15,661 nt of DNA. Source: Clostridiales bacterium (GTDB taxonomy: Bacteria; Bacillota; Clostridia; Oscillospirales; Butyricicoccaceae). The notes beneath the pieces were generated by a model. It ran no database searches and was not told the DNA's origin. It worked only from the letters and a program-made list of their open reading frames with translations. Numbering within the stretch: position 1 is the stretch's first letter; the number at the start of each line of letters is the position of its first letter. Below are positions 1 to 6,648 of the stretch, piece after piece. The DNA is taken from positions 1 through 15,661 of the forward strand of contig JAHZFK010000050.1 of the NCBI GenBank assembly GCA_019421385.1. The letters are read 5' to 3'. The position numbers and the translations under genes are program-made.

Positions 1-490
1 TTTCCACTTCCATATCAATCCAACTGTCTTTAGAAACATTGGCTGGAAGATAAGTCCCATCAGCTGCCAGTTCTTTTCCGTCTACAAGGCCGCTCTTTAC
101 GCAGCGTCGGATGATTTCTAAAAACACCTGCTGGAATAAGTGACTTTCATTCCATTTGCGCAGGCGTGTCTTGCTGAATGTAGAGTGATTTGGAATCTTA
201 TCTGTAAGTTCAAAGCCACAAAACCACCTATACGCAATATTCAACTGAATTTCCTGCACTAAACGGCGTTCCGACTTGATGCCGTAAAGATATCCCACCA
301 GCAGCATTTTAAACATACTGACAGGGTCAACAGATGGGCGGCCATTTGCAGGGTAGTATGGCGCTACAAGATCGTAAATAAAATCAAACGAAATTATCTG
401 ATTAATTTGTCGAAGCAAGTGATTTGCTGGAATCAACTCAGATAAATCCAGAATCATCATGCTCATTTGACCACTTTGCCGTCCCATCAT
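1..490 (-). CDS. IS1182-type transposase, N-terminal part (runs off left edge)
   Basis: DDE transposase that would move its own IS by cut-and-paste. The 163 codons visible are uninterrupted on the minus strand and read off the window edge. The N-terminus (MMGRQSGQMSMM, then a DLSELIPANHLLR stretch) and the segments YYPANGRPSVDPVSMFKMLL, GIKSERRLVQEIQLNIAYRW and FSKTRLRKW are typical of the DUF772 domain of IS1182/IS5-like transposases. The ELAADGTYLPANVS segment near the window edge should hold the first catalytic Asp. Start: the ATG at 490-488 has an AGGAGGG Shine-Dalgarno about 8 nt upstream. The ATG at 497-495 is out of frame and too close to it. Unlike the neighbouring IS remnants, this reading frame is undamaged, so it may be the most recent insertion here. 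The C-terminal two thirds and the far IS end are not seen, so activity cannot be judged. Confidence 0.85.
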   Translation of the reverse strand, partial: MMGRQSGQMSMMILDLSELIPANHLLRQINQIISFDFIYDLVAPYYPANGRPSVDPVSMFKMLLVGYLYGIKSERRLVQEIQLNIAYRWFCGFELTDKIPNHSTFSKTRLRKWNESHLFQQVFLEIIRRCVKSGLVDGKELAADGTYLPANVSKDSWIDMEVE

Positions 491-506
491 GCTCCATCCC
501 TCCTTT

Positions 507-528
507 GTTTCTATTATATCATAGAAAC
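507..528. repeat. Inverted repeat in the IS1182 transposase leader
   Basis: Perfect 8-bp arms GTTTCTAT (507-514) and ATAGAAAC (521-528) are separated by TATATC. Read on the minus strand, the repeat covers a TATAAT-like -10 (518-513) and lies directly upstream of the transposase Shine-Dalgarno. It could be an operator or an mRNA hairpin that limits transposase expression; both roles are inferred. Confidence 0.5.
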
Positions 529-557
529 TGAGCATCTGGGGATTTTGTCAACAGGTC
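529..557. other. Probable terminal end of the IS1182-type element
   Basis: On the minus strand this stretch reads GGACCTGTTGACAAAATCC and onward, between the transposase promoter region and the first base that can be aligned to the IS110 remnant (about 558). The abrupt change to IS110 coding sequence places the element boundary within a few bases of 553-558. The matching inverted repeat lies outside the window, so the end is inferred from the junction only. A TTGACA (551-546) is present, but its spacing to the -10-like box is too long for a normal promoter. Confidence 0.4.
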
Positions 558-1066
558 CAATGAATTTCGCAAATTGAAAATTGGATAAAAAGGAACATTA
601 TTTGCTGTCGCCTTTCGAATGGCGTGTCGCGAAATTGCAGCACTATTCGCTTGTCAAGGAATTAGATGCTGAGATTTCTGGAATCGAGGCAGAGATTGAG
701 ACAATAATAAATGAAATTCAGTATCCCATTACCACTATCCATGGTATCGGCTACTACATGGGTGCTATGATCTTGGCCGAAGCTGGAGACCTCTCCCGCT
801 TCGATTCTTGGGGATAAGTTATTGGCGTATGCCGGTATGTCGCCATCTCCTTATCAGTCTGGACATCTAAAAATTGTTATCGCACATGGAGAAGTGAGTC
901 TTCAGACGCCTACGTGATGCTCTCTACAATTTCACCAAGCATATCTGCTGTTGGGATCCGACATTTGTTGCTTACTTAGTCAAGAAAAGAGCTGAGGGCA
1001 ATACGACTGGTCATCTCCCATGTAGCCCCAAAACTGGTACACCTTATTTTTGCTATGGAGAAATCA
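558..1066 (+). pseudogene. IS110-family transposase remnant (frameshifted)
   Basis: C-terminal half of an IS110-type transposase (Transposase_20 region, DEDD/serine type). Fragments in successive frames reconstruct the family: NEFRKLK (558-578), then KKEHYLLSPFEWRVAKLQHY through TTIHGIGYYMGAMILAEAGD and LSRFDSWG (frame of 581-817). After a shift comes DKLLAYAGMSPSPYQSGH, after another RRLRDALYNFTKH with DPTFVAYLVKKRAEG, and after a third VAPKLVHLIFAMEKS ending near 1066. The expected order of helix-hairpin-helix-like GIG, AEAGD-RF, LAYAGMSP-SG, LRDAL and KKRAEG blocks is kept. At least three frameshifts plus loss of the N-terminal catalytic domain rule out function. It is cut on the left by the IS1182 element and on the right by istB sequence. 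Confidence 0.8.
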
Positions 1067-1286
1067 AGATTTTCAAAGGTTTTGATGGCTTTCGTGGGGA
1101 AGCGGCTCGTTTTCAGCAATGTCTGAATGGTAGTCTATTGTTTCTTTCTGCTCAGATAGAAGGAAGCCGCCACACTGATTCCGTCCCAACATCTGGGAGT
1201 TCCTTGTCTGCTGCAAACTGCGCAAATTCCTTTGTTAAGAGGTTCAGTATGAAAGTATCAATCGACTCAAAAGCTGTCTCGTCCAT
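1055..1286 (-). pseudogene. istB: istB fragment (IS21 family ATP-binding helper), 5' part only
   Basis: IstB is the AAA+ helper ATPase of IS21-type transposition. Only its N-terminal region remains. From the ATG at 1286-1284 the frame reads MDETAFESIDTFILNLLTKE and then ADKELPDVGTESVWR before an in-frame TGA. After a frameshift, RLQTLLKTSRFPTKAIKTFE and NLDFS match the conserved IstB start (an R-LLK--FP-KT-E-FDFS pattern). The Walker A and B regions are absent because the sequence switches into the oppositely oriented IS110 remnant at about 1055-1066. It follows istA on the same strand with a gap of about 26 nt, which is the standard istA-istB order. The istB assignment rests on a short motif plus that synteny. 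Confidence 0.6.
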
Positions 1287-1312
1287 ATTGGATACTCTCT
1301 GTCAAAGTCGAA

Positions 1313-2300
1313 CTAGGCATAGGAATGGTTATAAGTCGGCTTAGGCAGCTGCTGGCTCTGTGTCTGCACAGGTGCTGTTAAAAACTCATCCGGCTGTGTC
1401 AGCGCATCGTATTGCCTGTCGAAAAAACTGTCTTTGCGGCCCCAGATCAAATTATAAGTGAAAAGCAGCATCTTAAAATCGCCAGAACAAAGATACAGGG
1501 TGCTACCGTTGCGTTCTACACGGGCCGTGACGCGAGGATAGCTGTATGGTACGTCAAAGAGGGATCTTCGTAATTGACGACAAACCTATCAAAAGATATC
1601 TGGCGCTATGGACGGAGATAGAGTGGCACCAGCTCTGTCTCCGGCAGAGCAAAAAGCTGTTCTTTGCACATGGTTTCATGTATCTGCTGTGGTACACGGT
1701 TCCGTCCAGTGTAAGTGCCATTCTGTTTGTTGCATCATTCTAGCATCTTCCGGTTCAGGTAAATAATATGGCAGAATACCCGGTCCGTGAGGTAGCTGTC
1801 TTTTGCAAACCGCGTTCGTCGCTCTATTTTGACTTTAGTAAAAGGATGTCGGGGTTTATAGAGATTTTTCTCAAAACCAATGGATATCATAAAGGTCTTG
1901 TGGAACGTAGGGCACCCTGGATCTTGGTGTAGCACCATGCTTTTCATATTGTCGGTTAGAAGACTCTGGGAATCTTTATGTACTGCAAGGCATAATCCAT
2001 ACTAGTAAACAGGTTTTTGGCTGAACGTTGGAGGAAAACTCAATGTAGTATTAGCTGCAGTGGCGTTAGATCATAGTGAAGCATGCTATACGATGGGTGT
2101 TTGCGTTGTAGTCCAGCACATCTGCGAAGCTCCAATTCATCGGGTGTGTCTTGCCAGGTACTGTGGCTTAATAGTGTCCATGGTTCCCCAGTGTAGAGAT
2201 CTGCCATCTGACTGGAATAAGGTGCTTGTGGGGGAAATGTACGGTTTTGCTGCGCTACAGCGCTTTCAACAAAGCAGATTTCCTGTAGCCCTTTCATGCA
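1313..2300 (-). pseudogene. istA: istA remnant (IS21 family transposase), decayed
   Basis: IstA is the DDE transposase of IS21 elements. Read from the 3' side, fragments recover the catalytic core and the C-terminal domain. YYIEFSSNVQPKTCLLVWIM (about 2055-1995) aligns with the Y-E-S-(N)MQ-KT-LL strand region. DNMKSMVL follows (second catalytic Asp), then FHKTFMISIGFEKNLYKP, RHPFTKVKIERRTRFAKDSY with the catalytic-Glu helix K-K-ER, and LNRKMLE. An amber codon (1737-1735) stands where family members have Trp (LEWCN), and CNKQNGTY continues in frame. A second amber follows LYLRP. A frameshift near 1565 leads to FDVPYSYPRVTARVERNGS and NLIWGRKDSFFDRQYDAL, ending at a TAG at 1313. Upstream of about 2150 the homology fades; the HTH N-terminus is not recoverable. 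Confidence 0.7.
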
Positions 2301-2834
2301 GGTAGTAGAGCTGCTGATAGCATTCTTAGCAAGCTATCTAGAATTGCGATGTAACCGTACAAAATGTACTCCCTTTTCCACACTATAAGTCTGTGAGCAG
2401 TTGCACAGAAGCCGTTGGCTTTAAGCGCAGAAGTTTTGCTTGGGAAAGGCCGATTCGACAAGCAAGTTCTGCAAGGTTTATCTCAGCTATGCTTGAAAAC
2501 TTCTTAATTGAAAAACTAAGTTCCGGACGTAGGGTAAGTGCAGCGGAATTTAATCTTGCAAAAGGTTCTCGAAGTAACTCATGCAAACATTTCAACCGTC
2601 CTTGACGAAGGGCCAATGGACACTTACAATAACTTTACCTATGTGCAGGATGCAGGATAAGGCAACGCTGAGGAGCGACCTTAGCGGCACATAGGGTTTG
2701 CGGGAAAGCGGCATCTTAACGGATGCTACCTTTTTGCTGTCCTCCTGAAAACGAAAGCGATAAACCTCGGGGCTTAAGGGGCAGAGCACCTTCGCCTTCT
2801 CCGAATGGTGACAGCAGAGAAACGGAGAAAAACT
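2301..2834. other. Non-coding stretch with repeat array and structured IS30 leader
   Basis: No credible gene is seen. The left half is probably the decayed 5' end of the IS21 copy. From about 2645 the sequence is rich in short hairpins: CGCTGAGG/CCTTAGCG (2667-2687, one G-U pair), GCATC/GATGC (about 2711-2727) and CTCCG/CGGAG bracketing about 2798-2827. It leads straight into the Shine-Dalgarno and ATG of the IS30 transposase remnant, so it is probably its 5' leader and left end. Open frames on the opposite strand here have no recognisable homology. Confidence 0.4.
2460..2587. repeat. Motif array resembling an IS21-type terminal region (copy A)
   Basis: Three degenerate direct copies of a 17-bp motif with the pattern GGAAnTAAnTCnTGCAA are present: 2460-2476 (AAGCAAGTTCTGCAAGG), 2545-2561 (GGAATTTAATCTTGCAA) and 2571-2587 (GAAGTAACTCATGCAAA). 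An additional word ATGCTTGAAAACT lies at about 2489-2501. The array sits just outside the presumed 5' end of the minus-strand istA, where IS21 elements carry multiple transposase-binding repeats. The IS21 assignment is inferred; the repeated words are directly visible and recur at 4159-4423. Confidence 0.5.
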
Positions 2835-4115
2835 ATGGCTAAGAATACATACTTGACCCTTAGTGAACGAATCGCAATTGAAATTGGTTTTAGAGAGCAG
2901 AAAAGCTTTTCCACCATTGCAACTGAATTGGGAAAAGACCCCACAACCATTTCTAAAGAAGTCCGTGCACACATCAAATTGAAGCAGGCCGGAGGGTACA
3001 ATCCCTGCGTTGTTCGCAAAGAATGCAAACACTACGGTGATGTGTGCATCCCCCTGCCAGTTTCTTTACGGAAAAATGTGTCATACTTGCTTCAAGGCCA
3101 AGTGCTTTGAAACCTGTCCCGACTTTCAGAAAGCACAATGCTCCAAGCTGAACAAGCTACCGTATGTCTGCAACGGCTGCAAGCAGCGTAAGGTCTGCAA
3201 ACTGGAGCGGCACCTTTACGAAGCAAAATTTGCCCAGAAAGAGTACAAGGCGACCCGCAGCGAATCCCGGCAGGGCTTTGCCGTGACACCAGCTGAACTG
3301 AACCGGATTGACCGGATCATCTCGCCGCTCATTAAGTAGAGATAGTCCATCCACCAGATCTGCGTGAATAATGCCCATGAGATCATGCTGGACAAAAGGA
3401 GCATCTACAATTATGTGGATGCGGGTCTTCTGTCTGTGGGAAACATGGATCTGCCCAGGAAGGTGCGCTATAAGGTGCGTAAAAGGAAGCCTCCTGTATG
3501 GGTAGACAAGCAGTGCCATCTGTGCAGAACCTACGAAGACTTCCTAGAATACACGGCAGTCAATCCGGATGTTCCTATCGTGGAAATTGATATAGTGGAG
3601 GGCCGTAAGGGCGACAAGGTGCTGCTTACGGTGTCCTTCTGCAACTCCAATCTCGTTCTGGCATTTTTGTGAGAACGAAACACCGCATGGTCTGTTACAG
3701 AGGTTTTTGAATGGCTGTATGAAACCCTTGGACATGAGCAGTATTGCTGGCTGTTCCCGATTATTCTGACTGACAGAGGAAGTGAATTTACCGACTCAGC
3801 TTCCATTGAGTGTACCGAGTCTGGAGAAGTATGCAGCAGAGTCTTCTATTGTGATCCTCAGCGTTCTGACTAGAAGGGTGGCTGTGAGGTCACCCACGAA
3901 TTTATCCGGCGCATTCTTCCCAAAGGTACATCCTTTGACCATTTGCAGCAGAGCGATGTCCTGCTCATGATGGGCCACATTAACTCCTATACAAGAAAGA
4001 AGCTGAATAACCAGTCAGCACATCGGTCGTTCGGCTTCTTATACGGAGAAACCATTCGGCATTCAGAAAATCTCCGCAAACGATATTAATCTGACACCCC
4101 GATTACTCAAAAGTA
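2835..4115 (+). pseudogene. IS30-family transposase, multiply inactivated
   Basis: The start ATG at 2835 has a GGAGA Shine-Dalgarno at 2824-2828. The N-terminus (YLTLSERIAIEIGFREQKSF then STIATELGKDPTTISKEVR) is the HTH_38 DNA-binding domain of IS30 transposases. After a frameshift near 3045 comes a Cys-rich segment (CHTCFKAKCFETC, CNGCKQRKVCKLE). The DDE core follows: IVEIDIVEGRKGDKVLLTV (first Asp), IILTDRGSEF (second Asp; Asn is more usual than the Arg), and GGCEVTHEFIRRILPKGTSF (Glu). The frame from about 3050 onward contains TAG at 3337-3339, TAG at 3343-3345, TGA at 3670-3672 and TAG after the DPQRSD block near 3870, each replacing a codon the family normally has. A last shift near 4060 restores the C-terminal INLTPRLLK. 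The catalytic skeleton is recognisable but the gene cannot be expressed whole. Confidence 0.85.
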
Positions 4116-4158
4116 AAAACCAGCTGCCACCATTCGGAATATATCTGTATTCAGGGGT

Positions 4159-4423
4159 GGAAGTTGCTTCTGCAAATTTTGCAAAGATGCTTCGACCTTC
4201 GCTTTGTATGTCCATTTTTATACCGGGTGTCTGATCTGACCCTATGCTAATATACCCGCTGGCATTATTCAATTCCTTTTGTAAGAGTAAATTACGGTCT
4301 CGGCATTGTTTGTAAAATTAACTTCTGGGTTTGAGAGGGTGATGCTTCTTTCCTGGAATTTAATCTTGCAAGGCTTTTTGAAATCCGGAAGTAAATCGTG
4401 CAAACTGGAAGTTATTTTTGCAA
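4159..4423. repeat. Motif array resembling an IS21-type terminal region (copy B)
   Basis: Four copies of the motif found at 2460-2587 occur here: 4159-4176 (GGAAGTTGCTTCTGCAAA), 4355-4371 (GGAATTTAATCTTGCAA, identical over 17 bp to 2545-2561), 4387-4403 (GGAAGTAAATCGTGCAA) and 4407-4423 (GGAAGTTATTTTTGCAA). All have the same orientation as array A. The word ATGCTTGAAAACT also recurs directly after it (about 4430-4442). The two arrays bracket the IS30 remnant. They could be one IS21 end split by IS30 or two separate IS21 ends. Confidence 0.55.
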
Positions 4424-4870
4424 TCTACCATGCTTGAAAACTCCCTGTGCTGTTCTTTCGTATCCGCGATAGCCTGTGCAATAATGGGGGGAAAACTATT
4501 ACTTTCATACGAATCCTCTCTACTGAGTTGTTTGGTCACGGTCCAGCATAAAGGTTCCGATAGGTCTGGGTATTGGCTATTCTTTTTGAGCTTAGATTAG
4601 TGATTTCTCCTGAGACTAAACAGCTATCGCAGATGGGCCCGAACAGGGTAAAAAATTCAGTTGTACTCTTTTCTGGAACAAGTAAAATTTCATCTTGACA
4701 AAATTTGCGTGATGATGGAAACTATTGTTAAGGACTCGTTAAATAAAGCTGGATATTCAACTGTGTTGTTTGCAAATCCATTTTCCGGATTATGCCATCA
4801 CCTGCTGAGTGATTTTGGCGATCCGGATTTCACAGAGCAAAATTTATTTGCGGATGGAATGATGTAAACT
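4424..4870. other. Stretch without a recognised gene
   Basis: About 450 bases separate the IS debris from the diguanylate cyclase gene. Frames on both strands are short and match no family I know. A TTGACA occurs at 4695-4700 without a well-spaced -10. The promoter for the downstream cyclase gene is presumably here but I cannot locate it. Confidence 0.4.
4661..4867 (+). CDS. Hypothetical 68-codon frame upstream of the diguanylate cyclase
   Basis: A TTG-initiated frame encodes about 68 residues (start FLEQVKFHLDKICVMMETIV; end FTEQNLFADGMM). I do not recognise it. Its only support is position: the TAA lies 3 nt before the ATG of the cyclase gene on the same strand, which would allow translational coupling. 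Against it are the absence of a clear Shine-Dalgarno, a weak start codon, and a stop just upstream in the same frame. It may instead be the 3' tail of a decayed gene whose front was lost to the IS activity on its left. No signal peptide, membrane segment or domain motif is seen. Confidence 0.25.
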   Translation: MYSFLEQVKFHLDKICVMMETIVKDSLNKAGYSTVLFANPFSGLCHHLLSDFGDPDFTEQNLFADGMM

Positions 4871-6256
4871 ATGGAAACAAATGCAGGATTCAGAAAGAAA
4901 TTAGGTCTAATTCTATATGTTACGGTCTTTTTGGTGCTGGAAGTCGTGTTTGGTTATTTCCTTTTGGAATCTCGCAGCCTTTTTGTGGAAAGCACCATCA
5001 GAGATGGCAGTTATCTGGCTCAAACGCAGGTGGAAAAAACTGAATCGCGAATGAACGACTATGCCTTTGCTGTCACGCTCGCCGGAAAGTATCTGGACGA
5101 AATGGTCGATGCGCACACGCCTGATACAGAAATAGAGAAATGGATGAAATCCTACTGTGACAAGGTCGCAGATCGATTCGGCGGTAATGTTCTGGATCTC
5201 TATGCCGTTTTGGATGGTAAGATTGTCGCTGTCAATCCATGGGAGGGAGACGACAGCTACGATTATGCATCCAAGTCGTGGTATGCGGATGCGGTGGCGG
5301 CAACACCGGGAACCATTGTATTTTCTGATTTGTATACAGATGCGATCACTGGACGGGATGTGTTCACCATGTCCCTCGCGATTGGAGATACCGGCGATGT
5401 AGTTGCGATAGATGTGCATCTTACCAGCGAGAACTGGATGGATTTTTCCGAACTGCCAGACGGATATGGTTTACTGGTCTATGATCCGCATCTGACATTG
5501 GCATATTCCATTGGGGACAAGCATCTGATTTCGCTGCAAGAGGATATGCTGAACAATGATTCCGGTGAAGTGACGCATTATGTGGGGGACGTCAAAAAGG
5601 ACTATAATCTTTATGTAAGCAAGTTGAGCAGCGGCTGGAGCGTAGGCGTTGCGATCCCGGATGAGAACGTGGTTTCCGCAAACCGTATGCTCCTGATGAA
5701 TCTTGGGCTTGGCTTGAATGTTCTGAACATGCTCATTGTGATCGTGTTCCTCATTCAGAACGTTCGCAACAGTAAGCAGCTTCGTGAGGATACCCTGACT
5801 GGTCTTTCGAACAGATCCTACATCATGAAGCAAATGCGCAATCGGCTCAAAAGATCCAACGGCACATTGCTGCTTGTTGATTTGGATAACTTTAAAGAGG
5901 TCAATGATAATTATGGTCACGACCACGGCGATCTGGTTCTGATGCGGGTAGCGGAAGTGCTGCAGGGATGCTTCCGGAAAACCGACTGCATCGGACGGCT
6001 GGGCGGCGATGAATTCGTAATCTATGTGGATGCCTCTCTTGCGGATGATATCCTCAACAACAAGGTGGAGGAGGTAGTCCGGCAGGTGTCTGCTCTGTCC
6101 GAGCAATATCCTTCGAGCAATCTGTCCATCAGTGTTGGCGGCTGCCGCTGCAAAAAGGGTGATAAGTACAGCGAAGTGTTTAAGCACGCGGATGAAGCAT
6201 TGTACCAAGTCAAGAAGAGCGGAAAATGTGGGTTTGTCATGAGTGACTATGCATAG
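4871..6256 (+). CDS. Membrane diguanylate cyclase with Cache-like sensor domain
   Basis: It converts two GTP to cyclic di-GMP at the inner face of the membrane in response to an extracytoplasmic cue. The 461 residues are arranged as TM1 (about 9-30), an extracytoplasmic dCACHE-type sensor (about 33-265, with the characteristic WYADAVAATPGTIVFSDLYT region), TM2 (about 275-298) and GGDEF (about 303-457). The GGDEF motif is intact (G378-F382, in GRLGGDEF). The metal-binding Asp is in LLLVDLDNF (D337), and the inhibitory RxxD site (R369-D372, RKTD) lies five residues before GGDEF, so product feedback inhibition is expected. No EAL domain is present. The start ATG at 4871 lies 3 nt after a small upstream frame and has only a weak GGA-type Shine-Dalgarno. 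The gene is monocistronic toward the right, closed by the terminator at 6334. The ligand is unknown. Cache domains often bind amino acids or small acids, but no ligand motif can be assigned by eye. Confidence 0.92.
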   Translation: METNAGFRKKLGLILYVTVFLVLEVVFGYFLLESRSLFVESTIRDGSYLAQTQVEKTESRMNDYAFAVTLAGKYLDEMVDAHTPDTEIEKWMKSYCDKVADRFGGNVLDLYAVLDGKIVAVNPWEGDDSYDYASKSWYADAVAATPGTIVFSDLYTDAITGRDVFTMSLAIGDTGDVVAIDVHLTSENWMDFSELPDGYGLLVYDPHLTLAYSIGDKHLISLQEDMLNNDSGEVTHYVGDVKKDYNLYVSKLSSGWSVGVAIPDENVVSANRMLLMNLGLGLNVLNMLIVIVFLIQNVRNSKQLREDTLTGLSNRSYIMKQMRNRLKRSNGTLLLVDLDNFKEVNDNYGHDHGDLVLMRVAEVLQGCFRKTDCIGRLGGDEFVIYVDASLADDILNNKVEEVVRQVSALSEQYPSSNLSISVGGCRCKKGDKYSEVFKHADEALYQVKKSGKCGFVMSDYA

Positions 6257-6333
6257 AGCAGGGGTGAACGGGTGCAGTGATCGAATGCAGCTGTTCCATT
6301 TCATCATCGGTAAAAAATATTGAGGTTGAAGTG

Positions 6334-6368
6334 AGAGGCGTCGCGTCAGCGGCGCCTCTTCTGTTTTT
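6334..6368 (+). terminator. Intrinsic terminator after the diguanylate cyclase gene
   Basis: An 11-bp stem (6334-6344 with 6349-6359, one G-U pair) closes a GTCA loop and is followed by the T-rich tail TCTGTTTTT. It separates the cyclase gene from the phosphatase gene. Confidence 0.85.
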
Positions 6369-6648
6369 CACTGAGTGTGCTCTTTTCAGCAGATGTTCCA
6401 CTTCTACCGGTTCAGTTCGGGAAATTAGGTGTGCGCTTTTCTTGAATATTCCATAGAATGTAAGAAAAGAACATTTGCGAACAGGCCCTCGATGATATGC
6501 TATCAAAACTTATGATTTTTTCCGGAAGAAAGTATAAGTCTTTTCAGACGCCTTCCTGCTGTGCAAGATTTTTTCATAAGTTATTGCATTGTAAACAAGG
6601 TCCGGAATGCGTATTCTTATAATACCGCAGAGAGTAAAGAAAGGAAGG
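6369..6648 (+). promoter_or_regulatory. Upstream region of the surface phosphatase gene
   Basis: This 280-base AT-rich region contains no gene. A TATAAT lies at 6618-6623 with no convincing -35 box at 16-18 bp. If it is the real -10, transcription starts near 6630, after the ATG at 6607, which supports a translation start at 6649 or 6655. A 9-bp inverted repeat (AACTTATGA at 6507-6515, TCATAAGTT at 6574-6582) lies just upstream and may be an operator or mRNA-unrelated chance pairing. The Shine-Dalgarno-like run AAAGGAAGG ends at 6648. Confidence 0.4.

Noticed and set aside
2592..3032. 146-codon minus-strand open frame over the IS30 start
   Set aside because: It lies opposite the recognisable IS30 DNA-binding domain and its leader; no homology seen.
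3364..3672. A separate 102-codon gene in the IS30 region
   Set aside because: It is the middle piece of the same transposase frame, bounded by in-frame amber and opal codons.
2460..4423. CRISPR-like array made of the repeated TGCAA motif
   Set aside because: Copies are only 17 bp, degenerate and irregularly spaced (20 to more than 100 bp), with no uniform spacers and no cas genes.
5471..6307. 278-codon minus-strand open frame opposite the diguanylate cyclase
   Set aside because: No family resemblance, and it overlaps intact GGDEF coding sequence.
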